This document shows positions 23,337-35,114 of a stretch of 64,000 nucleotides of DNA, one piece after another. The translations under genes were made by a program, and so were the position numbers. The notes beneath the pieces were generated by a model that had not been told where the DNA came from, ran no database searches, and worked only from the letters and a program-made list of their open reading frames with translations. How positions within the stretch are numbered: position 1 is the first letter of the stretch; each line of letters begins with the position of its first letter. The DNA comes from Zerene cesonia. Taxonomy: Eukaryota > Arthropoda > Insecta > Lepidoptera > Pieridae. The stretch spans positions 186,001 to 250,000 of the forward strand of contig NC_052118.1 of the NCBI RefSeq assembly GCF_012273895.1. The letters are read 5' to 3'.

Positions 23337-23428
23337 CTTAATCTACTTATAGATTAAAAATGATAGACATACAAATGAGGTTAATTCAGTAGATATTTAT
23401 GAATCAATCAATTGAATGGTTAATAGAA
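23337..23428 (+). repeat. Left copy of direct duplication at a 10-N gap
   Basis: CTTAATCTACTTATAGATTA begins here and again at 23439. The two copies run nearly identically for about 90 bp, with one clear difference (ACATACAAAT versus ACATATAAAT). Confidence 0.9.
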
Positions 23429-23438
23429 NNNNNNNNNN
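23429..23438. other. Assembly gap (10 N)
   Basis: A short fixed-size run of N between two near-identical copies. This suggests a contig join with undetected overlap. Confidence 0.99.
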
Positions 23439-23528
23439 CTTAATCTACTTATAGATTAAAAATGATAGACATATAAATGAGGTTAATTCAGTAGATATTT
23501 ATGAATCAATCAATTGAATGGTTAATAT
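23439..23528 (+). repeat. Right copy of direct duplication at a 10-N gap
   Basis: Second copy of the sequence that starts at 23337, immediately right of the gap. It is most simply an assembly or haplotype duplicate. Confidence 0.9.
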
Positions 23529-24699
23529 AATGTCACGGTCGGTGACCACAGCGGTTGGGGGCGAGGGAGGAGGGAGGGGGGTCGTTACATGCTCTGTTGA
23601 AAACACTAATAAAGATCGACGAATGCTATTTTGTATATGAACTTCCGTGTACAAGAGATACTATCGCAGGAATTACGGAAGTGGGAAATGATGTATTCTT
23701 CATTATAGATTAGTTGTCGGTGAGGGGCTTAGGTTACATTGCAGGTAGTCTCGATTCAGAGTTTATTATTTTATTTTCATTAATAATACTTTTCTTTTTT
23801 TAATCGATAGTTTTATGAAGTCTTTTGGTACTTTTTATTTATAATCGAACGATTGTGTACTAAGATCACAAAATAGTCCATATAGGAATAAAGGCACAAA
23901 ATGTGAAAATAATAAGTGGATTTTTAAAGGAGGAATCGAATAATATAATATCATAAATAACTCAATTGTTTGATTTGATGCGTGAAATTTGAATTGACAA
24001 AGTTGAATGATGGAAACAATTAGAAAACGCGGTGAAAAATATATGGAGTTCACACAGCTTCACAGATATCGTGTTGATACAAAAATGAATCAAGCATACA
24101 AATTTATTCCATTCGTTCTTTACTCGTTAGTTTATTTCATAATGTACAGAACTTCCTTGAGATATGTAAAGAAATAATAAAGGAGTTATATCAATGGCAC
24201 AACGCTTAAACCATGACACCTTGTTGGGTAAATAATTGTACAACAAATTGAACAAACAGCATCGCGTGAGCAGAGATGTTATATTGTACACACTGACTGC
24301 TCACTGCTTTATTTAACTGATTTTTCCATGAAACGTTACGACACGATTTGATATCTTTAAGATTTGTTTATTTATTTACTTATTGCATTAAGGATCGCCA
24401 ACATGATATACACGGGTAACTTGAACGGAAAGCTTTATGAAATTACAAAGATTTAAAGCTGTCATAAATAATTACGTATATTATTAAATATGTATTCTAT
24501 GAAGACAACCACTACTCATAAAAATTCATCACATTAGATAGCAGAAACACAAACAATTAATACACGAAACATAATACTAGGTATTGCTTCATAGCTGCCG
24601 CCTGCAACATCATATATAGAGTGAAAGATGGGGCAAAGGGCACCCCGTGCTTCTAGCTTTGTAGAACCCGCTATTTACCTGCTATCGTTTATATATTTA

Positions 24700-24880
24700 C
24701 TAGCTGTGACCGCGTCACTCGCGTGGTGCCCGGGTGAAAAATGCTATAATCTCTCTCTATACCAAATTTCATATACATACGATAAGCTGTTTTCACGTGT
24801 AAGAGTAACAAATATACAACAGCATATATACTTGGATTTGGAAAGTATACACCAAATAGGAGTGACAGGTTTAACACAAG
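24700..24880 (-). mobile_element. Helitron/LINE-like dispersed fragment
   Basis: Reads TACTAGCTGTGACCGCGTCA at the left, then ACCAAATTTCATATACATAC and GTAAGAGTAACAAATATACA. These are the reverse-strand words of the dispersed family seen reversed at 60170-60375. Its right boundary is unclear. Confidence 0.4.
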
Positions 24881-25026
24881 TTAGTGGATTGCTTTAGCGA
24901 TATTGATACGATATACAGTTAGCATATTATACGATATTGAAAAGCAAAGAAAACAATTAGAACAGGATATTTATTTCAAAACATATGATTAGTATAACAT
25001 TGCAGTTTTTTGTGGTCAGTGGTAGG

Positions 25027-25073
25027 TATACCTATGATTTTTATTAGCCTAGCAAGTTAAAATCATAGGTATA
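25027..25073. repeat. 15-bp perfect inverted repeat
   Basis: TATACCTATGATTTT at 25027-25041 pairs with AAAATCATAGGTATA at 25059-25073 over a 17-base loop. It could be a small transposon remnant or a foldback. Confidence 0.7.
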
Positions 25074-26420
25074 AATAATATTTATAGAGTACCTTTCGTT
25101 AAGGTTAGCCTATAGACCGCCCGAAAGAAACAATTCTTACTGTATAATATTTGTCTGAATCGGTTCAATAATATTTGTGTGAAAAAAAAAACAGTATTTG
25201 TAGTATGCGTGTGTGCGTGTGTGCAATGTGACCTTAGTATAGGTTGTGCACAGGATTTTCGTAATTTGGTGCTAGATTGACAGCAGCGGGAAACCCTACT
25301 AAAACGCTATTTTCAATGGAGTATCTTATTTTATTTTAGTTGATTTCACTATATTTCAAATCTATTTAAAGTATATAATAAAACCCGCTTCTATATATAA
25401 GTAAATTACTACTGTGATATTTCCAGTTTTTAGGTATTCTTAATTAAAATGTGATGTCATACGCAGTTGTAGTTATTTTGTGTAAAAAGTGAATGTTTGT
25501 CCGCAGTACCCTTGGCCCGGATAGGCTCGTATTTGTGTATTGAGTCAGTGCGAGTTATGATCGACTTGGCTTTATTTAGCACTAAATAACACTTATCCCT
25601 CAGTCAATCATCGTCTTATATTCATCGTTTGAACAATAAAAGCTTTGTAAGAATGTGTTGTGTATATATTTCACTGGTTATTAGTCATGAATGTCTGGGG
25701 TTTAAATAGAATTTTTATACAAAATCATATGTTTTGACATAAGGCAAACATAATTGTTATAATAATTGTTTTTTTTTATAAGTCACAGTCGGAAAAGGAG
25801 CTGGTGAGTCGTCTGATCACACTCCCAGTGTCCATAAACATTTGCAGATGGTTTGTTTGTTTGTCTTTCATTAACGTCGCAACAGAGAACGATTTTATAA
25901 TACAATTATTATAACATTCCAAAAGACAAGCAAGTTTATAAATACCGGAGCTCTATGATACAGTTACGACTAATCGTCTTAAAAAAATAAATAGAAAATT
26001 ACTACAAATAACTATTATGTAATACGTGGGAAGAATAAACAATTTGTATAACAAACAGCTTATGGCATTAAATGCTCGTTAGATCGGTGATCCGATTAGA
26101 TTGAGATGAAGCCCTACGTCTTATAACGCAACTAAATTTTTGCGTGTGTCGTAATTTATAGTTTATACAGAACAATAAATAAGTGTAAAAGTATTGAAAG
26201 ACCTTTCGCCTAGTTATAGGCGGGCTGTCCCATTTCTCCTAACAAACTCACAACCTTTACCACCTCTTTATAATATTATTTTATTATTATAATACTACAG
26301 TTTATGATAGATTTAAATCGACAGTATTAGTACTAGAATAGTATTATGTTATCTGTGGTATTAGTATGTACGGTATGAATGCAATGCCTTTGTTATTTTA
26401 ATCGTTGTAGGTTTAAAATT

Positions 26421-26738
26421 ACTTGTGGGAGTCGAGCACGCTTCGGCACGAATTGGGCCAGCTCGCGCCGGAGAAGTATCACACCCCCACAGAAAACCGG
26501 CGTGAAATAATAGCATGTTATTGTGTTTCTTAAGGTAAGTGAAGGAGCCGAGGGCCGTTTCCTTTTCCTTTTCCCAGTCCATTCCTTCTTCCCAGTCGTC
26601 AATCCTCTCCTTATCCCTTACCCTTTAAAAGCGGGCATCGCATTGGCAGAGGTACTATCTTAACAATTTTTCACGGGCGGTTGGGATCGCTTACCATGCG
26701 AACCACCAGCTCAGTTGCCCGCTGACATAAAAAATCAA
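26421..26738 (+). mobile_element. Full-length SINE-like retroposon
   Basis: The longest copy in the window. Its left part (GAGTCGAGCACGCTTCGGCA, TATCACACCCCCACAGAAAA, GCGTGAAATAATAGCATG) is followed by the CCATTCCTTCTTCCCAGTCG middle and the GGATCGCTTACCATGCGAAC tail. Comparison with the copies at 43405 and 61800 shows the left part belongs to the same unit. Confidence 0.65.
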
Positions 26739-29700
26739 TTATTTGATTGTTTTTAGAAAATGTAGAATGAACGTTTCATTTAACTCTTAAATACGTATCA
26801 TTGATCGATTTGTTTATACGTGAATAAGAGTTATCCATTCATTTAACATAGACATAGTCGCGCTTGCCAGCTAGTTATAATGAAATCTCCAATTTAAATA
26901 TTCCCACATAGCTGTATACGATAGCATCGGCACAGCGGTCGATCGTGCCTAATTAGCCAAATTAAACGCATTCATGAATTCGCTATGACATAACAATGTT
27001 GCGTGAAAGAAGGCAATATTCTGTGATAAAATCGCGCCGGGGAGTGCCGTGACGCGAAATGAACTACGCCTGAAATGAAATATAGCCATACACAACTTTT
27101 CTCCCGAATTATACGCGAATTCTTGATGAAATTACGAATATTCGACATGTTTCAGATTATAAAAAGTCAATCGAATATTAAGGAACAATTTTTAGATTAT
27201 AACAAAAATTGCGGTAAATAAAATAAGGGATTGAATTTGGAGTATGACTATGTACACGTTATATTTTACAGATAGGTATTAAATATGAAGAAAAGTCATT
27301 TAAATCTAAATATAAAGCCATGAACTATCTAGTGAATATTTTTACACAAGGTGAAGTGACATCACATCAGTTTTTTCGTTTAAAACGATTACTTTTAATA
27401 ATTATTTAACAATAAATGAGGTACCTAAGTAATAAGATAACGGCCTCAATACAGTTATCAGGGCAAACAGGTTATTGGATCCAGGACGGATCGCAGGACT
27501 AGTGAGTGGTGAGGCCCTGAAGCTGCAGGCACTGCGGGAATATATCATTACCCGATATTGGCATTAAATTGATTTTCATCTGTATTATATGCAGACGTGT
27601 ATAGTAAATTTATTGATAGCAGTAAGTGCTTATACCATAATTTAATTAAAACTAATAGAAAAGAGGGAGATTAAAACAGTATACTGTGCGATTCAACTAA
27701 GAATAGGGAAGTCAAGGGAAAGGAACCTTTATGTGTCAAATGCCGTTTGATAAATTCAATTAACTTAGTAAGCCTTTTTGCGTTTCAATTACGGTTATTT
27801 TATTTTGTATGACAATTGACAGATAATAATTGGTCCTATGATATCACAAATCGATCCTATTCTTAGTTTTTAGTTAGTAATAATAAAATAAAAAAAATTA
27901 AAACTAACTTGTTTTTTTCCAATTGCACATGTCTGCTCGTATATCAATAAAATATTGTAAAATAGTTATATAAATATTGATACTTCAGATATCAAAGAAT
28001 TCTGTTAAATCTATTTAATATTGATATTCTCACAACAATGGCATTTATAAAATTTCAAGGCTTCGTTAATATTTGTGAGTGGGAATCGCTTTTTATGACA
28101 TTGAAAGGTGAGACTTTTAAGGTTCTCCTCAAGGACAATTGGTAGACTGCTTGTGGGAATTGCTATTTATTGTTTCACCTTTATTTAAATAAAGCAATTA
28201 TTGTTTTAAAACGCTATATATACCTGAGTTATATATGAAACAGTCAGTACTGAATTTATGTCCCAGCCATGCCAGTTAAACAAAATTAGTTAATGTATCT
28301 TCCCGGAAGATTTCCCGGGTAAAGTTACTATCATATTTTCAATAAGAGACTATATTCCAGACATTACAAATTAAGCTATATATTGATACACATCTACAAC
28401 ATTTAAGGGAACTGAGGCCATTCGCTTTCGCAAAGATCGCACCAAATATGGGGCTTCAAAGCAGCCTGTACGGGGCCTGCCCGGGGCCCAGGCGAGGCGC
28501 GGCGCGTCATCCGGTCAGGCGCGCCCTCCGGTCAGGGCTAAACGATTGACATTTCGCAACCCGATTTAGGGCTCAAATGTAGGCTGCATTACGTAACTAG
28601 CCAATTACTGCTTTAACTAGGTTCCCTTTACAATATATTTTTAGTTCATGCTTTATAAGGAGAGTTGTATGTCTATTCTTGGTCTATTCAGATGCAGTTA
28701 GATGCGTATTATGCGTTTATCTTGCTAAGGACTCGAATGTTTTGAGAAAATGAATTGAACGTAACCTTTAGATACTTACATATTTAAAAGTACGCTTTTA
28801 TAATGGTTTAAATAGCCAATAATATAACAAAATTAATGACAAGTCATTAACGTGTTTATGCGTTTCGTCTAGTTAGCTTAGCGGTCTCCATTCCTGCTAA
28901 ATCATCTTCCAACATTATTTTTGCGGATTGCGCGTTTCGCTGCTTAAAGTGTGTTATCGATGGAAGCCATAGCCATGGGCTGACTGCCTGAAAAAATTTT
29001 GTAACACCCGCAACATAAGAAGTCAATAAAAATTAATTAATGTTTCCCTTGAAACATAATTGCAGAATGAGTCAAATGTCTGTCTTATCCCATACAACAT
29101 TAAACGGATTTCCTTTCGTAAATCGGGTTCATATACAGGAGAAAAATTTGGTTGATTAAGGCATCACTCGGGAGTGACATTGCATGGAGTGTGACGAAAC
29201 AGACCCTGCCTTGTGACGAATGCGCTGCTACAGCGCCGTGGCCTTGACATTTACACTGATATATATTATATTTCTCTCACCTCAAGAACTTACCTATATT
29301 TAAGAGAAAACTGACTTGTCGGTTGGATCTTTAGGTTCTGTTTGCATGAATTTGTGTTTTCTTGCATTGTAAATAAAAAACATTTGAAGAATTAATTATT
29401 AAGTGTGCTATATTATTAAAATGTCCATAGTGTTGATTATCAAATTAATGATACAATGTTTTAAACCATGATAACGCTGAGGTTTTGTGCTTAGTGTTAC
29501 CAGTAATAAACCACAAGTTATTTTGGTGGCCATAACAAAGATTCAAATGTATATTCGGTTGTACATAGTACATTATATGAGATGTGTGAGGTTATTATTT
29601 ACATATGTATATTGTCTGCACTTTCCTAATTGCGTTATACTGGTAAAAACGTTGGCTAGACCAGTTCCCTGCCGTAAGGACGGAAACTTGAGATATTCAG

Positions 29701-31029
29701 TTTTTCTGAGATGTGTCCGGCTTTACCGGATTCACACTAGTTCTTATTGCTCTGACCAGATTCGTTTACAAGTAGTATTTACTCATTTGGTATGACGTGG
29801 TGTATAGAATTTCTAACTCTGTTTACAGGAGGGAACGCAATGAGTTTAATTGCTCATGTAGACAAGTATCAAGTACAAATACTCGTTATACCAATTAGCG
29901 ATTCGCATTGTTGTGAAATAACAAATGAAAGACACATTAAAAGTTCTTTAAGAGAATTCCACTTTGTACTTATAAGTACAGAGCGACAGAAATTGTATAA
30001 AATTAAAAGACAATTATTACTTATTCGTGTAGTATACCATTGTTAGATTGACATTATTAGACTACTGTGTGGTATAGATATTGCAAATAAATATTACTGA
30101 CTAAAATATTGGTTTCTTTTCAATCGGAGTTCATACCAAATTTAACTCAAACACATTCCTGAAGCTTATTTTAATAGTGATTTTTTTTAAGTAACTATTT
30201 AACGAGTAACTTCGTAGTCGTCGTATAGTAAAAAATGCGATAGCAAACAATACGAGAACACTATTAAATCGCTCAAACATTTTTCATATATCAATAGTGT
30301 TCTTGCTTATAGTAATTTTATATTTAACCTTACAGAATTTTATGATAATGGTATTGTATTATATTATCTGTGGCGATAACATCATCCTACGTAAACAATT
30401 ATTACAAATTCCAAACAATATGTACACGTCACGACTCATACATTGTATTCTAGTAACTTTTATTCTTATTACAGATCGCTGAACAAAGGAAATCTTACTT
30501 GTTATTAATAAGAGCGTTGGGAGCGGTTGCGTCGGCGCAGGCTCCGCGCCGCTGCACTGATTTACCAACGGCCTTGCGCGCTACAAGCTACACGTGCTCG
30601 ACATACTGATTCGGGTACAGTTTATTAATATTTTTAAGCGAAGTTGATTATTTCAACTGATTAATGAAATAATTCCTAACCGACCGTTCCCAAAAAACGA
30701 CGGAGGTTCATCATTTCACTGTATTTTCCAATCAGTTTTTTACTCGATAATTTCGTGGGATTTCAACCGACCGGCGTGAAATACGGTCCATGTTAATAAT
30801 TATAAATGTTCTTCTGATCTACTCTGTTTGTAACCATATAATTTATTCAGCCGTTTTAGCAATGTAAACAGAACCTGCGCATACATACACATTCGTAATG
30901 TCGTCCAAGGTTTATAATTTAAGTATATTTTAAGGTTCAAATAAATTCTTTATCTATTTGTACATTTCATATTATACTTCCTCATAACAATTAGTCCTTT
31001 TTTATATTGTGTGTCATGTTTTTTCGTTT

Positions 31030-31170
31030 GTATTCATTTCACGTCGCAACGGAGGGATATTATGATATGATTCTTGCGTCTGGAGATAGTTAGGAAGCAA
31101 GTAACAATAACATTACATTCCTATAGAAATCTCCAACAAATAAGCGGGCGAAACCGCGAGCAGAAAGCTA
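31030..31170 (+). mobile_element. Fragment of a Helitron-like 3' end
   Basis: The right end reads AAGCGGGCGAAACCGCGAGC then AGAAAGCTAGTAG, with a CGGGCGAAACCGCG hairpin just before CTAG. That is the Helitron 3' signature; the left part is degraded. Confidence 0.4.
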
Positions 31171-32163
31171 GTAGCATATATGATAATGTAACAGGTACTA
31201 CTGCCTGCCGCTATCAAAACAATAATGATAAAGAAATAATTAATACCTTTATGTTTTAATACATCGTTACTTGTTAGTGGGCACTTTCCTTGTATTTCCC
31301 AGGCCTCAAATTATCATTTTGAATAATTAAATTATTTGCATTGAATGAGTGGTGAATTTCCGACGTCAAATATTAAATGTGAAAGTAATACATTGGTTAT
31401 CTGTGAACTCATAGTTTTATTGCGCTGAACGAAGCACAGTAAATTGCCACAAAATCGATAACAAATCAATTATTCAATATACGATTTAAATAATGGTCAG
31501 ACTATGTATATAACAGCTCCATTCTTGATAAACTGAACTTACTTTTGGAAAATAATCTTGAATTGAAACAGTTGTTTTCACAGATTGTCATATAAAAATA
31601 ATTATTTAATTTTTTTTATATTCGTCTACTATACTTTTATATTATAAATCATTTCAGCTTTAAATTTATGACAATATAAAATTTCGATGGGATTGTTCAA
31701 TTCGAATGAGTTCAGACTTTGAATCTGCCAGAGTCGGAGGACGCTGTCTTCCATAAAGCAGTCCTAGAAATTTAACAGCACGTGTAAAATCCATGTATAT
31801 GGAATGTCTAATGAAGAATCAAATTTCGCGATCTCAAGGTCCAGCTTGTAAGAGTGACCGCCCTTGACTCATTTCCACCGACCCTGATGTCATCCTCTAA
31901 TTGCCGGCAATGTTGTTTATCAACATATTCGTAGGGAGCTCTTTCAGGGTTGCCCGCTGAAACTGTTTGTTTTCTCTGTTAGGGGTGGCGACTGGTGAAT
32001 TTAAGTATATTTTGCAGAGTATGGTATGAGCAAAACTAAAATAGAAATACAATAATATACTACAAAACACAACTTATACTTGCTTTAGCTGTATTAAACT
32101 GAACTAACCAATCAGGTCTTCCACGCAGGCACACAGGCCTCGGAAAAGTAAATTTACTGACAG

Positions 32164-32354
32164 CCTACTAATATTATAAATGCGAAAGTTTGTAAGGATA
32201 TGTGTGTGATTGTTGCTCTTTCACTACAGAACCGATTGCAATAAAATTTAGTACGTAGACAGCTGGACAACTGGAATAACATATAGGAAACTTTTTATGT
32301 CGACATTCCTACGGGATACGGACTTACGCGGGGAAAATCGCGTGGGGCTGCTAA
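32164..32354 (+). mobile_element. Helitron-like element
   Basis: Starts CCTACTAATATTATAAATGC and ends GTGGGGCTGCTAA before a T. The end fits CTRR. Internal words such as CGAAAGTTTGTAAGGATATG and CTGGACAACTGGAATAACAT match the copies at 6437 and 15709. Confidence 0.6.
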
Positions 32355-32694
32355 TATTATATAAAGCAGTTCTAAGATTCTTAAATTGCACGGCACAGAA
32401 TACGATAACCGGCACCTCTATTACATATCTAGTTTCATACATCTGTAATGTTACATACGAGAATTCAGAACTGCGGTTCAGCCCTAATTAAACCGCGTCT
32501 GGCGACCCTGCCCTGCATCGCCGGCATTGTGCAATTTACCTACAGTCGCCGGCGCGGCGTGCAATCACGATCATTCACATGTGATGTGATTCAATAAAAA
32601 TAGAAATATTCTCTCGCACGCTGGTATGCAGTAGCAGCTAGAATGTGAACCACGTAGTCGATAGGGTATATAGGGGAGGGCGGGGAACTATGCG

Positions 32695-32985
32695 TACACA
32701 TTTAATTTCTTTTTTTTTAGCTTGTGTTAGGGAAGCGCTTAACTACCATCTCGCCTGCTGGTAAGCGTAGATGTAGTCTAAGATGGAGCGCGTTTTCCTA
32801 GAATGTTATTTTCACTCTACTTTTGAAGATCCCCAGATTATACCCGTCAGGGAACACAGATTCAGAAACCATGTTCCAGTCCCTTGCGGTTTGAATAAAG
32901 AATGCAGAGTCGAATTGCTTAGTCCAGGTACATGGAACATCCACCACAAAGCGGTGTCTAGTCTGTGCGCCTATTAGGATCTATT
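32695..32985 (+). mobile_element. Dispersed retroelement fragment (non-LTR or SINE type)
   Basis: Contains GGGAAGCGCTTAACTACCAT, CTCGCCTGCTGGTAAGCG and TCCCCAGATTATACCCGTCA. This pattern recurs widely in moth and butterfly genomes. An open frame of 64 codons inside it is not conserved coding. I recognise it from general knowledge; there is no second full copy in this window. Confidence 0.45.
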
Positions 32986-35060
32986 ATAATTTCTTACGAG
33001 GTCCTTATTGCCAATTAGATTTATTGCACTCATGAAAAATCTACTCAGCTTATGCTTGCCTATATGTTACTTTTTACACCACAAACAAATATTAAACATG
33101 TTTCGTATCAATGTCACAAAGAGTAAAAAGTTTTCTTTGATTCCTAGTTTCAGATTCAGGTTGAAGAGTTAGTTAAGTATATCCACGCCTCCATAATTAG
33201 ATATCAAAAGAAATCAAATAATCCGTACAATTTACGTTAAACAAAAATATACAAAACCACGAGTGAAAATTGATTCAAAGAATCTGTTCTGATGGTACCG
33301 TCAGAGAAAATATGTGCGATGCAATGCTTAAGATAAACAAAAAACAATTTAAAGTATCAGAAATAAATCAGCCGGAGCGGGGTGAATCACGAACACTCGC
33401 TCAATGAGAAATATTCCTTTCTATAAACAGTATTTATATCCATCCGCAAATAGATTGAATTATTCCCAGAGGAAGGTCGTAAAGTTTAAATATTTACTTA
33501 GTTGTGTTCGGACACCTCATACCTGCTTGCATGTGATTGGGTTATAGCCTAAAACAAATACTTAATGATATTTGTGTTCAATGAGTATCTAATACATGGT
33601 GGGTGTTTATTCCCGTTTCAATTTTATTTTCTTTAAAACATTGAATGGTGTAACAAAGTAATTGATATTAAAAAACATATAAGAATAGCTATAAATAGTT
33701 ATTGTCAGACATAATCTTATTGTATTATTTATTTATATTATAATATAACAGTTACATAATGAATTTTCATACAGAAATTATCCGGCTGGTTTTTATTACT
33801 ATGTTATGTAAACATTAATTGTATATCTCAAATCAATAAAATACTGATATAAGTTGAAAAAAGTAAGGTTCAGAAATTACATATCCATTGAATGCATTTC
33901 ATCATTACTATTGTCAGTGGGACTGGTTCATAAATCAATAAACCGAAGGTCTCTTCTCTAATTAATGCTTTTAATATTTACTGGAGTTCAATTCAAGGAA
34001 AATCTGTTTCAATAGTATATTGGTTTCTTGCAACTATTATTAGGTATGGTTAGTTATGCAGAGATCTTAGAAGAACTGCACTCCAAGTGTATCGACCCTG
34101 AGAGTCATTTTTTATCCAGAAATATAATCAAGCTTTGCGATGTCATGTAGTTTGCATCCGGAGAGTGCGTATTTAGCACTATGGCCTACACGGCCATAAA
34201 GCATCCATTGAAAATAGAGATTCTATTTTTAATACACTGAGTGGCAGGCCTTATCATGGCATAAGATAAATATTTTGCGTAGCACCTCGCTCCTGATGTT
34301 GACCTTTTTTTTGTAAAAAAGATTTTATGTGTTTTTAACATTTAATGAAAAGATTCTACGATGCGTATCTACCAGTATGTTTGACAGTTATTCTCATAAT
34401 GCACCCACTCTTGTGGCCAGTTTCAAGTTGTTGGTGAACAATTTATTGTTCCACCAGTGATATAATGCAATGGTCCAGATTACGGCAATATCGGACAAAG
34501 AGAAGTCTGTTAACGTGCGCAGCTAGTTTTTGTCGAGAGAAAGCCGCGTTGGGCCACAGCCGTACTGTATCCTACGTAGGTACATAAACATTGGAGCGTA
34601 AAGCATATGATTTGATGGTGATGATCGATAAATATGACGATCTTTTCCATTTCGTCTTCAATTTAAGGCTTTAATAGAGTCGTTCTATTATGCAGCAGTG
34701 AATTTTGTAGTTGGAATGTTTATAAATCGTCCTATAATTTTTATAATAGTGATCTTGAAGGTGACTTGAACTTAATTATTTAATATCTACCTGTTGTTTT
34801 GTTTAACAATAGGTATATTTTTAACACGCTTTTTTTGAAGACACCTTGATGACTCCTAAACTCGATTTCCCGACCCGCGATAAACGGATGGACTTAATTT
34901 ACACTTTATACATATAACAAGGATCAGTGACAATACAATATTTTCATAGATTTTATCATATTATCCTCTGCTGCCCTGCTCTATGCTTCGTAACACTAAT
35001 TCGTTGATTTTGTAATTAACACGTTTTTTTTTAAATATTTATTATTTCTTTCATGTTGTG

Positions 35061-35114
35061 AATCACGTGTTAGGTGTTAGGTAGGATCTCTATCCGGACA
35101 CCTAACACGTGATT
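35061..35114. repeat. 17-bp perfect hairpin with CACGTG in each arm
   Basis: AATCACGTGTTAGGTGT (35061-35077) and ACACCTAACACGTGATT (35098-35114) are exact inverted repeats around a 20-base loop. The loop itself contains GGAT...ATCC. Each arm includes the E-box palindrome CACGTG. Confidence 0.85.

Noticed and set aside
29487..30046. Two adjacent plus-strand open frames of 102 and 84 codons
   Set aside because: AT-rich composition, no GC-rich third positions, no motifs and no supporting splice sites. Likely chance.
32783..32977. 64-codon frame at 32.8 kb
   Set aside because: It lies inside a dispersed retroelement fragment and shows no recognisable domain.
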